Part shown: one piece after another, positions 56,727-64,000 of the stretch
Position numbering within the stretch: position 1 is the stretch's first letter
Layout of the letters: every line of letters begins with the position of its first letter
DNA from: Nigerium massiliense
GTDB taxonomy: Bacteria > Actinomycetota > Actinomycetes > Propionibacteriales > Propionibacteriaceae
Length of the DNA: 64,000 nucleotides
Direction of reading: 5' to 3'
Assembly (NCBI RefSeq): GCF_000826085.1
Contig: NZ_CCYM01000003.1
Location: 310,001-374,000 of the forward strand
Program-made: the position numbers and the translations under genes
Notes under the pieces: generated by a model
Database searches by the model: none
The model's input: only the letters and a program-made list of their open reading frames with translations
What the model was told of the DNA's origin: nothing

Positions 56727-57920
56727 TCAGGCGGGGATCATGCCATGCGGGTCGATGATGAACTTCTCCGAGGCACCGGTGTCGAACGTCGCGTAGGCGT
56801 CGGGGGCCTCGTCGAGGCTGATGACCTTGGTGTTGAGCATGTCGCTGAGGTAGGGCATGCGGTCCCACAGGATCGCCATCATCAGCTCACGGTTGTAGTG
56901 CATGATCGGGGCCTGGCCGCCGGAGATCCGAGGCGACTTGATCCACGCCTTGCCGAAGTCGAGCGAGAAGGTTCCCTCCTGCTCGGCCTTGGAGGAGGCC
57001 AGCGGGTCGGGGCCGTAGACGCCGACGATGCCGGTGGCACCGCCTGCGCGGGTGGCGTCCATGACCTGGTTGATGGCGTGGGCCGGGCTCATGTCCTCGG
57101 CCTCGCGGCCAATCCCGTGGGCTTCGCTGCCGACGTAGTCGACGGCGCAGTCCACCATGGGTTCGCCGAGGATGGCCTCGATCTGATCGGTCAGCGGCAC
57201 GTCCTGGTTGAGATCGATGGTCTCGCAGCCGTTCTTCTTCACCAGGTCCAGCCGGTCCTGATGGTAGTCACCGACGATGATGCAGGAAGCGCCCAGGAGA
57301 CGCGCCGCCGCGGCGCCGCAGCGTCCCACAGGTCCGGCGCCGGCGATGTAGACGGTCGAGCCGGGCTTCGCCCCGGCCTCCATGAGGCCGTGGAACGCGG
57401 TGGGCAGGATGTCCGAGAGAAGGGCGAGGTCACGGATCTTCTCCATGGCCTGGTCCTTGTCCGGGAAGCGGAGCAGCTGGAAGTCGGCGTAGGGGACGAA
57501 CAGGTACTCCGCCTGCCCGCCCTGGAAATCACCCAGGTTGAACCCGTAGGCGCCGCAGGACACGTCGGGGTTCACCGTCTCGCACACCTCGGTGTGGCGG
57601 GCGCGGCAGTTGCGGCATCGGCCGCAGGCGACGTTGAAGGGGACCGAGACCAGGTCGCCTTCGGAGAGGAACTCGACGTCGGAGCCGACCTCGACGACCT
57701 CGCCGGTCATCTCGTGCCCCATCACCATGCCCTGGGGTACGGGGAAGGAACCGCGGTAGATGTGCAGGTCGGAGCCGCAGATATTGGTGGCGACGATCTT
57801 GAGGATGACGCCATGCGGGGCGCTCTTGCCGTTCGGCATCTCGAGCTTCGGGAAGTCGAGTGTTTCGACGCGCATGTCCTTGACGTTTTGGAACACGACG
57901 GCGCGGTTGCTGCTTGCCAT
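56727..57920 (-). CDS. Zinc-dependent alcohol dehydrogenase, formaldehyde-dehydrogenase-like (FdhA group)
   Basis: The 397-residue MDR enzyme starts at ATG 57920 after GGAGGAGAT. Catalytic zinc ligands are in TNICGSDLH and GHEMTGEVVEVG. Structural zinc is CGRCRNCRARHTEVC. The NAD motif is YIAGAGPVGRCGAAAARLLG. The long insertion and HGLMEAG match the glutathione-independent formaldehyde dehydrogenases, which oxidise formaldehyde with NAD+ without added thiol. An alcohol dehydrogenase role is possible. It is monocistronic. Confidence 0.88.
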   Translation of the reverse strand: MASSNRAVVFQNVKDMRVETLDFPKLEMPNGKSAPHGVILKIVATNICGSDLHIYRGSFPVPQGMVMGHEMTGEVVEVGSDVEFLSEGDLVSVPFNVACGRCRNCRARHTEVCETVNPDVSCGAYGFNLGDFQGGQAEYLFVPYADFQLLRFPDKDQAMEKIRDLALLSDILPTAFHGLMEAGAKPGSTVYIAGAGPVGRCGAAAARLLGASCIIVGDYHQDRLDLVKKNGCETIDLNQDVPLTDQIEAILGEPMVDCAVDYVGSEAHGIGREAEDMSPAHAINQVMDATRAGGATGIVGVYGPDPLASSKAEQEGTFSLDFGKAWIKSPRISGGQAPIMHYNRELMMAILWDRMPYLSDMLNTKVISLDEAPDAYATFDTGASEKFIIDPHGMIPA

Positions 57921-58144
57921 GACGATCTCCTCCAGTTGTGGATGGCCCGGTCGCGGAAGTGCCACGGTCATTTGGATGCCCGTCGCCGCGACCTCGGCTC
58001 TCGTCGAGCTTAGGCGAGGAGGAATCTCGCCGTCCACCGAGGTGCCCGCCCTGGCTGCGGCGATAGGCACCACGGGCAGGTGGACCGTGGAGGACCGGGC
58101 CATGCTCCGACCGATCGGTGGAACGTATCGCTAGTCTCGCCGGC

Positions 58145-61018
58145 ATGGTCGAAGCACGCAGGTCCTCATCGTCGGACTCCTCACCCGTCCAGCCCGACGT
58201 GCTGGTGCTCGGCGCGCGCGAGCACAACCTCCAGGACATCGACCTGGCGGTCCCCCGCGACGCTCTGGTGGTGTTCACCGGCGTCTCCGGCTCGGGAAAG
58301 TCCTCCCTGGCCTTCGGAACCCTGTTCGCGGAGTCCCAGCGCCGTTACCTCGAGTCCGTCGCTCCCTACGCCCGTCGCCTCATCGACCAGGCAGGCGTCC
58401 CGGACGTCGACTCCATCACGGGTATGCCGCCGGCCGTCGCTCTTCAGCAGCAGCGCGGGGGCCGCAGCGCGCGGTCCTCGGTGGGCAGCATCACCACGCT
58501 CTCCTCGCTGGTGCGCATGCTCTACTCCCGGGCCGGCCACTACCCCGATGATCAGCCGATGCTCTACGCCGAGGACTTCTCCGCCAACACCGTGCAGGGC
58601 GCATGCCCGGAGTGCCACGGCATCGGCCGGGTGTACGAGGTCACCGAGGACATGATGGTGCCGGACCCTTCATTGACGATCCGCGAGCGGGCCATCGCCT
58701 CCTGGCCGACGGCCTGGCACGGTCATCAGCTGCGCGATGTCCTCGTCGCGCTCGGCTACGACGTCGATGTGCCCTGGAAGGATCTGCCGAAGGAGGATCG
58801 GGACTGGATCCTCTACACGGACGAGACGCCGTACGTCCCGGTCCACTCGCGCCTGACGCTCGCCGAGGCCAGGGCCGCGATCGCGGCTGGCGTCGAGCCG
58901 AGCTACTCGGGCACCTTCGTCGGTGCGCGCCGGTACGTGCTCGACACGTTCGCGAACACCAAGAGCGGGTCGATGAAGCGGCGCGTGGCACAGTTCCTCA
59001 CGGCCGCGCCCTGCCCTGCCTGCCACGGCAAGCGGCTGAAGCCGGAGGCTCTGTCGGTGACCTTCGAGGGCCTCGATGTCGCTGATCTCTCCGATCTGCC
59101 CCTCGCGGAGCTCTCGACGTTGATCGAGGAGGCAGTCGCGCGGGCCACCGGCGATCTCGACGGGACCGAGACTGCCGGTCAGCCACTGGACGAGGCAGCC
59201 CGACGCGACGCTGTGCAGCAGCGCGTCGACGCTGGCGGATCAGCCCACGAGGCAGCCCCCGACGTGCGCAGGACGCCGAACCACTCGGTGGAGAAGCTGG
59301 CCGCGACAGCGCGCCTGGGCGCAGAACTCGTCAACAGGCTGCGGCCCATCATCGACCTCGGTCTGGGGTATCTCTCCCTGAGCCGCACCACCCCCACCCT
59401 CTCGGGTGGGGAGCTACAGCGACTGCGGCTCGCGACCCAGCTGACCTCCGAACTGTTCGGTGTGGTCTACGTGCTCGATGAGCCTTCCGCAGGGCTTCAT
59501 CCGCAGGACGTCAGCGCGCTGCTCGGCATCCTCGACGGGCTCAAGCGCCGAGGCAACAGCCTGTTCGTCGTAGAGCATTCGGTGGACGTGATGCGGCACG
59601 CGGACTGGCTGGTCGACATCGGTCCCGGCGCGGGCGAGCGCGGCGGCCGCGTCGTCTTCAGCGGTCCCACCGAGGGACTCGCCGCGGTGGAGGAGTCCGT
59701 GACTCGCGGGTATGTCTTCGGGGGCAGTGGCCTGCCTCACCGACCCCCGCGGGAGCCAGAGGGATGGCTGCAGCTCGAGCACGTCACGCGCAACAACCTG
59801 CGCGACGTGTCGATCCCCCTTCCGTTCGGGGCATTCACCGCCGTTACCGGAGTCTCCGGATCGGGCAAGTCGAGCCTGGTCAGCCAGGCACTGCCTGCGC
59901 TGCTCGGGGAGCGATTGGGGCGGGCTGTCCAGGCGGACGACGCTGCGGCCGCCGAGGGGGACGAGCTGTTGCTGTCGGACGAGCCCGAGGAGCTCGAGGG
60001 AACGGTCCAGGGAGACCTCTCTGGGGTGCGCCGCGTCGTGAGCATTGATCAGAAGCCCATCGGCCGCACCCCGCGCTCGAACGTCGCCACCTACACCGGC
60101 CTGTTCGACCACGTGAGGCGGAGGTTCGCCGAGACGCCCGAGGCTCGCGCGCGGGGTTATAAGCCGGGCCGATTCTCCTTCAACGTCACCGGCGGCCGCT
60201 GCCCCACCTGCGAGGGCGAGGGGTCGGTCACGGTGGAACTGCTCTTCCTCCCCTCGGTCTACACCGAGTGCCCCGACTGCCACGGAACCCGCTACCAGTC
60301 CAGCACTTTGGAGATCCTCTGGCGTGGCCGGAACATCGCGGAGATCCTCGCCATGAGCGTCGAGGAGGCGCACGAGTTCTTCGACGGCGAGTTCGACATC
60401 ATGCGCTCGCTCACGGCACTGATCGACGTGGGCCTGGGCTACTTGCGTCTCGGGCAGCCGGCGACCGAGCTCTCTGGTGGTGAGGCGCAGCGCGTCAAGC
60501 TCGCAACCGAGCTCCAGCGATCCCAGCGCGGGGACACTCTCTACGTACTCGACGAGCCGACCTCGGGACTGCACTGCGCCGACTCCGACCGGCTCGTGGC
60601 GCATCTACAGACCCTCGTAGAAGCAGGCAACACCGTCGTCGCGGTCGAGCTCGACATGCGCGTGGTCGCCGCAGCCGACCACGTCATCGACCTCGGACCC
60701 GGCGCGGGAGACGACGGCGGCACTGTGGTCGCCTCAGGCACCCCCGCGCAGGTCGCCTCGTCCGGAGCCGGTGCATCGGCACCGTACCTCGAGGCTGCGC
60801 TGCAGAGACCGCCTCCCTGGGGTGAGAGTCGGAAGGCTTCGATGAGGGCAATGACCCCACGCAACGGGCGCATCGGACGAGCAACCTGCTCAGGCCACGC
60901 GGACGACCGAGCAGCGGCTGGTCTGTCTTCATGCCCTGCACCTGGTCGGACACACCGCAGGGCATTACCGCAGCATGCTGAGCCCACTGGCATGAGCGCC
61001 GCAGACGGGCATGGCTGA
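58145..61018 (+). CDS. Second UvrA paralogue (class II-like)
   Basis: The 957-residue tandem ABC ATPase has first Walker A GVSGSGKSS (46-54) and second GVSGSGKSS (about 568). Signatures are LSGGELQRLR and LSGGEAQRVK. Zinc-finger pairs are CPECHG, CPACHG, CPTCEG and CPDCHG. The first zinc finger comes directly after the Walker-A helix region, so the UvrB-binding insert appears absent. An Asp/Glu/Ala linker lies at about 335-385 and 595-620. TAGTCT ends 7 bases before ATG 58145, so a leaderless start is likely. The last 68 residues or so after APYLEAALQ do not look like UvrA. Confidence 0.87.
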   Translation: MVEARRSSSSDSSPVQPDVLVLGAREHNLQDIDLAVPRDALVVFTGVSGSGKSSLAFGTLFAESQRRYLESVAPYARRLIDQAGVPDVDSITGMPPAVALQQQRGGRSARSSVGSITTLSSLVRMLYSRAGHYPDDQPMLYAEDFSANTVQGACPECHGIGRVYEVTEDMMVPDPSLTIRERAIASWPTAWHGHQLRDVLVALGYDVDVPWKDLPKEDRDWILYTDETPYVPVHSRLTLAEARAAIAAGVEPSYSGTFVGARRYVLDTFANTKSGSMKRRVAQFLTAAPCPACHGKRLKPEALSVTFEGLDVADLSDLPLAELSTLIEEAVARATGDLDGTETAGQPLDEAARRDAVQQRVDAGGSAHEAAPDVRRTPNHSVEKLAATARLGAELVNRLRPIIDLGLGYLSLSRTTPTLSGGELQRLRLATQLTSELFGVVYVLDEPSAGLHPQDVSALLGILDGLKRRGNSLFVVEHSVDVMRHADWLVDIGPGAGERGGRVVFSGPTEGLAAVEESVTRGYVFGGSGLPHRPPREPEGWLQLEHVTRNNLRDVSIPLPFGAFTAVTGVSGSGKSSLVSQALPALLGERLGRAVQADDAAAAEGDELLLSDEPEELEGTVQGDLSGVRRVVSIDQKPIGRTPRSNVATYTGLFDHVRRRFAETPEARARGYKPGRFSFNVTGGRCPTCEGEGSVTVELLFLPSVYTECPDCHGTRYQSSTLEILWRGRNIAEILAMSVEEAHEFFDGEFDIMRSLTALIDVGLGYLRLGQPATELSGGEAQRVKLATELQRSQRGDTLYVLDEPTSGLHCADSDRLVAHLQTLVEAGNTVVAVELDMRVVAAADHVIDLGPGAGDDGGTVVASGTPAQVASSGAGASAPYLEAALQRPPPWGESRKASMRAMTPRNGRIGRATCSGHADDRAAAGLSSCPAPGRTHRRALPQHAEPTGMSAADGHG

Positions 61019-61065
61019 GGCCGCTCGCTGTCCGGCCATCGCGTTGAACGAGCGTCCCGACTCGT

Positions 61066-62346
61066 CTAAGCGAACCGGATCTTCACCCCTGGATGCGGGC
61101 GCATGGACGCCATCCCGCGGGCGGTCACTCTCTGCGGCTCCCACTCCCAGGGGCCACGCGCGAGCAGCCGGGCCACCATCACCGTCAACTCCGTGGTCGC
61201 CATGGTCGAGCCCAGGCAGCGGTGGCGTCCGCCGCCGAACGGGACGAACTCCCCCGCGCCGGGGTCGAGGCCGTCCATCCAGCGCTCGGGCTTGAACGCC
61301 AGCGGGTCGGGATAGACCTCGGGCATCCGGTGCGTCGCGTACGGGCTGTAGATCAGCGTGGTGCCGGCGGGAATCCGCCGTCCGTCGAACTCGAGCTCGC
61401 GCACCACGTAGCGCGCAGAGATCGCCCCCGGCGGGTGCAGCCGCAGCGCCTCGTTCACGATCGCGCCCAGCCACGTCAGCTTGGGCAGGTCCTCCGCGCT
61501 GGGCGGACGCCCGCCCGTCACCTCCCGGAGCTGCCGCCGCGCGGACTCGGCGATGTCGGCGCGTCCCGACAGGCCGTGCACGATCCAGCCGAACGCCGCG
61601 CTCGTGGTCTCGTAGCCCGCCGCGATCAGCGTCACAACCTGGTCGCGCACCTCATCGCGGCTGAGTCCGGACCCGGACCCGTCGCGTCCGTGCACCAGCG
61701 TCGCGAGAACCTGGCTCTCCCCCGCCCCTTCGGGCCGCGACAGCCGATCGATCTCGGCGTAGACGAAGGCGTCCAACCGGGCGCGGGCCGCCATCGCGCG
61801 TCGCCACCGGGGCGTCCGGAGCCGCTCATGCCAGGTGATCAGGTCGGGCAGCAGGTCCGTGAGGTCGAGCAGCGGCTGCAGTAGGTCCCCCACCGCGTCC
61901 GCATGGTCAGCCATCGTCTCGCCGAAGAGCGTCCGCATCGTCGAGCGGCGGATCGCGGCCCGGAACACCGCGTACGCGTCGAAGGCTTCGCCGGGGGTCA
62001 GGGCGTCCAGCGCCTCGTCGGCCACCCGCACCATCGTCGCGACGTAACCATCGACCTGACGCCGGTGCAACCCCGGCCGGACGAGTCGGCGGCGCCGCTC
62101 GTGGTCCTCGCCGTCGCTCACGACCACCGACCTCGGCCCGTCCACGGGAATCAGCGACTTGAACGCCTCGCGCTGGCTGAAATGGTCGTCGTGGGCGAAC
62201 ACGAACTCATTGGCCCGCGGACCGACGAGGTAGACGAAGGGGCGTCCCAACCATCCGAACGCCAGCGGCCCCACCCGCCGGGAGCGCCGCAGGATCCATT
62301 CGGCCAAGGGGAGACGCGCGGGCTCGGGTGCTGACTGCATCGCCAT
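61066..62346 (-). CDS. Cytochrome P450
   Basis: The 426-residue soluble P450 has the I-helix oxygen-binding AGYETT (243-248), the ExxR pair Glu299-Arg302 and the haem loop FGGGRHRCLG with Cys377. It has no membrane anchor, as usual in bacteria. The redox partner and substrate are unknown; no ferredoxin gene lies beside it. It is divergent from a TetR gene with an operator between, so the regulator probably controls it. Confidence 0.95.
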   Translation of the reverse strand: MAMQSAPEPARLPLAEWILRRSRRVGPLAFGWLGRPFVYLVGPRANEFVFAHDDHFSQREAFKSLIPVDGPRSVVVSDGEDHERRRRLVRPGLHRRQVDGYVATMVRVADEALDALTPGEAFDAYAVFRAAIRRSTMRTLFGETMADHADAVGDLLQPLLDLTDLLPDLITWHERLRTPRWRRAMAARARLDAFVYAEIDRLSRPEGAGESQVLATLVHGRDGSGSGLSRDEVRDQVVTLIAAGYETTSAAFGWIVHGLSGRADIAESARRQLREVTGGRPPSAEDLPKLTWLGAIVNEALRLHPPGAISARYVVRELEFDGRRIPAGTTLIYSPYATHRMPEVYPDPLAFKPERWMDGLDPGAGEFVPFGGGRHRCLGSTMATTELTVMVARLLARGPWEWEPQRVTARGMASMRPHPGVKIRFA

Positions 62347-62355
62347 GTCGGGAGC

Positions 62356-62384
62356 TTACTCCACGAACGTGGAATAGCTATCAT
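62356..62384 (+). promoter_or_regulatory. Predicted promoter of tetR with operator in the spacer
   Basis: TTACTC (62356-62361), a 17-base spacer and TATCAT (62379-62384), followed by an ATG at 62392 with no ribosome site. The operator at 62360-62373 lies between the two elements. Confidence 0.6.
62360..62373. promoter_or_regulatory. Perfect palindromic operator TCCACGAACGTGGA
   Basis: TCCACG and CGTGGA are inverted around AA, in the 45-base gap between the P450 and TetR starts. This is the classic arrangement for a TetR-family repressor of a divergent gene. Confidence 0.7.
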
Positions 62385-62391
62385 CACACCC

Positions 62392-63018
62392 ATGCCGAAT
62401 CCGGACGCCCGCCGCCGCGACGCCGCGACCACCCGCGCCCGGATCATCGACGCCGCTATCGAGCAGCTCGCCGAGGGCGGCATGCGCGCCCTCACCCACC
62501 GCCGCGTCGAGACCCGCGCCGGCGTGACGCAGGGCCTGGTCAAGTACCACTTCGGCTCCTTGGATGGCCTCATCGAGGCGGTCGTGGCGCACATGGCGGC
62601 CGTCGAGCTGGACGCCGTCGTGCGCGTCACCCCCGAGCAGTACGCGCGGGCCCAGCGGACCGGCGTCCTCCCTCCCGAGATCTGGCGCGCGGCCGAGGCC
62701 GCCTGGCGGGAGCTCACGTCGCGTCCGGCCCTGGTGCGGGCCCGGTTCGAGCTGTACCTGCACGCGGTGGATCGCCCCGAACTGCAGGGCCTCATCCGGT
62801 CGCAACGCCAACGGTTCCTGGACGCCGCGGCGGCCTCGCTTCCGGAAGGGACTCCCCAGGCGGGCGCACGTCTGGTGCTTGCCCTGGTCAACGGGCTCCT
62901 GCTGCACCAACTCTCCGCGCCCGACGCCGACCTGGACGCCGACGCCCCCGGCCTCCTGCTTGCCGCGGGCTGGACGGCGGCGCACCTCCCCAACCTGCGG
63001 GACGAGGCGCCGGGCTGA
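62392..63018 (+). CDS. TetR-family regulator
   Basis: The 208-residue protein has the N-terminal TetR HTH: IIDAAIEQLAEGGMRALTHRR, AGVTQGLVKYHFGSLDGLIEAV. The C-terminal helical ligand domain (about 65-205) is of the standard size. It starts with ATG shortly after a promoter whose spacer holds a palindrome. It likely represses itself and the divergent P450. Confidence 0.94.
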   Translation: MPNPDARRRDAATTRARIIDAAIEQLAEGGMRALTHRRVETRAGVTQGLVKYHFGSLDGLIEAVVAHMAAVELDAVVRVTPEQYARAQRTGVLPPEIWRAAEAAWRELTSRPALVRARFELYLHAVDRPELQGLIRSQRQRFLDAAAASLPEGTPQAGARLVLALVNGLLLHQLSAPDADLDADAPGLLLAAGWTAAHLPNLRDEAPG

Positions 63019-63112
63019 CGAGGGCGTACCGACGATCGGCGTCCTGACCTATCCCGAGGGACCGTCCTGCCTCGTCCGTGGAAGAGGGAAGGCGGGGGTG
63101 GGAGAATCGATC

Positions 63113-63817
63113 ATGCTCACCCTCGAGGAGATCTTTCCGCCATATGGTCTGGCCATCACGTGCGGGGACGTCGAGCTTCGCGTGCTGCGGGACGACGACC
63201 TGCCCGAGTTGGTCGAACTGGTGCGCGGGGGCATCCAGGCGCCGGGTGCGCCGATGCCGTTCCTGCAGGCGTGGCACGAAGAACCCTTCTCCCCCGGCTC
63301 CCCCGACGGGTTCCCCGCGACCTCGCTGGCTTGGTGGTGGACCCAGCGCGCCCAATTCCAGCCTCAGAAGTGGAGCTTGGCGCTGGCCGTCCGCAGGAGG
63401 GGTGTCCTCGTGGGGATGCAGGACATGATGGCGACGGATTTCACGCAGACCCGCCACGTCGAGACCGGCTCGTGGCTCGGGTTACCCCATCAGGGTCGAG
63501 GCATCGGCACGCTCATGCGCCAGATGGCGGTCGGGTTCGCGTTCGACGAGCTCGGCGCCCTCGAGTGCGGGTCGGGCTACATCGTCGGCAACGACCGGTC
63601 GGCGGGGGTGAGCCGCAAGGTCGGCTACGTCGACAACGGCCTCCAACGCATCGCGCAGCGAACCGCCGACGGCACGATCGGGGTGACCGAGCAGCGGATG
63701 CTTATCACGCCTGACACGTACGTTCGGCCCGATCGGCCCGTCTCGGTCACCGGAGCCGACGCCGTGCGACGCTTCCTGGCGATCGAGCGCCGACCGGCGT
63801 CGGAGAGCAAGACCTAA
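63113..63817 (+). CDS. GNAT-family N-acetyltransferase
   Basis: The 234-residue protein has DVELRVLRDDDLPELVELV at the start and the acetyl-CoA loop LPHQGRGIGTLMRQMAVGFAF at about 125-145. A tail with YIVGNDRSAGVSRKVGYVDNG is typical of the RimJ/RimL-like subset. Substrate unknown. ATG 63113 is preceded by GGGAGA. It may use a modified amino group on protein or small molecule. Confidence 0.87.
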   Translation: MLTLEEIFPPYGLAITCGDVELRVLRDDDLPELVELVRGGIQAPGAPMPFLQAWHEEPFSPGSPDGFPATSLAWWWTQRAQFQPQKWSLALAVRRRGVLVGMQDMMATDFTQTRHVETGSWLGLPHQGRGIGTLMRQMAVGFAFDELGALECGSGYIVGNDRSAGVSRKVGYVDNGLQRIAQRTADGTIGVTEQRMLITPDTYVRPDRPVSVTGADAVRRFLAIERRPASESKT

Positions 63818-63855
63818 AGCCGAACATTGACCTGGGTGCCCGTAGGGTGGGTGGT

Positions 63856-64000
63856 GTGTCCTCCCCAGCCTCTCGGCGACGAGAACAGGCCGGCCCGCCG
63901 CGCTGGCTGACGTCGGCGAACCGCCGGGCGACCGTGCCCACTATCATCGCCGTCGCGGTCGGTCTCGGCGTGGGCTCCGCCGCTTACGCCAACCGCTGGT
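63856..64000 (+). CDS. Partial CDS, N-terminus of a probable membrane or secreted protein
   Basis: GTG 63856 stands 7 bases after TAGGGT with no Shine-Dalgarno (leaderless-like). The first 48 codons give a basic start (SSPASRRREQAGPPRWLTS), then a hydrophobic segment VPTIIAVAVGLGVGSAAYA. It runs off the end of the window, so no family can be assigned. Confidence 0.6.
   Translation, partial: MSSPASRRREQAGPPRWLTSANRRATVPTIIAVAVGLGVGSAAYANRW

Noticed and set aside
60840..61018. Insertion-sequence end after the second uvrA paralogue
   Set aside because: No inverted repeat, target duplication or transposase motif can be shown. Kept only as a possible explanation of the odd tail.

Overview
The window is about 64 kb of high-GC, densely coded bacterial DNA. 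Several gene types point to an Actinomycetota genome: RbpA, the overlapping lnt-ppm1 pair, a UDP-galactopyranose mutase, many GTG/TTG starts and many starts that look leaderless. A MurA paralogue with an N-terminal Cro/C1-type DNA-binding domain, and the overall gene mix, make Propionibacteriales/Propionibacteriaceae my best guess; that placement is inference.

Layout. 0-4.3 kb: tRNA-Pro(GGG) with a terminator, a broken malic enzyme gene, an alpha/beta hydrolase, a 51-residue zinc-ribbon protein with a 17-bp terminator, and a LuxR-type regulator remnant. 4.3-10 kb: TRAP-type large permease with a very small partner, a hydrolase gene interrupted by an in-frame TAG, CHY zinc-finger protein, TVP38-like membrane protein, HAD phosphatase, DJ-1/PfpI protein. 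10-16 kb: a secreted-protein pseudogene with at least four lesions, FGGY kinase plus SSS symporter, and an acetyltransferase gene with an in-frame TAG. 16-23.6 kb: DMT exporter, GT2 glycosyltransferase plus Glf (galactofuranose glycan synthesis), secreted TIM-barrel-like protein, SH3/M23 peptidase, YqeY protein, ThpR. 23.6-32.7 kb: metY-metX-metW operon, 5'-3' exonuclease, AsnC/Lrp regulator, M20 peptidase, lnt-ppm1-fxsA. 32.7-44.5 kb: RbpA, GDPD plus MFS exporter, pyridoxal kinase, XRE-MurA, dihydrolipoyl dehydrogenase, PadR pair, cupin, lipoprotein, HhH-GPD protein, monooxygenase, flavohaemoglobin. 44.7-54.6 kb: short UvrA paralogue, membrane proteins, 1083-residue beta-propeller/amidohydrolase, S53 peptidase without prodomain, a Tat-exported GDPD with an in-frame TGA. 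54.6-64 kb: acetyltransferase, RelBE-type toxin-antitoxin, a palindrome-rich patch with regulator, HIT and AraC remnants, formaldehyde-dehydrogenase-like enzyme, a second UvrA paralogue, divergent P450/TetR with operator, acetyltransferase, and the start of a further gene.

Most genes are ordinary chromosomal housekeeping or cell-envelope genes. The unusual aspect is the number of broken genes between them: frameshifts, truncations, chimeric junctions and in-frame stops at positions where the family has a residue. Genome decay and base-calling error cannot be separated from sequence alone. I see no CRISPR array, intact insertion sequence, prophage or complete biosynthetic cluster. The best leads for something new are the XRE-MurA fusion, the minimal TRAP system, the two UvrB-independent-looking UvrA paralogues, the prodomain-less S53 peptidase with a 36-bp repeat, and the operator cluster at 55.6-55.95 kb.
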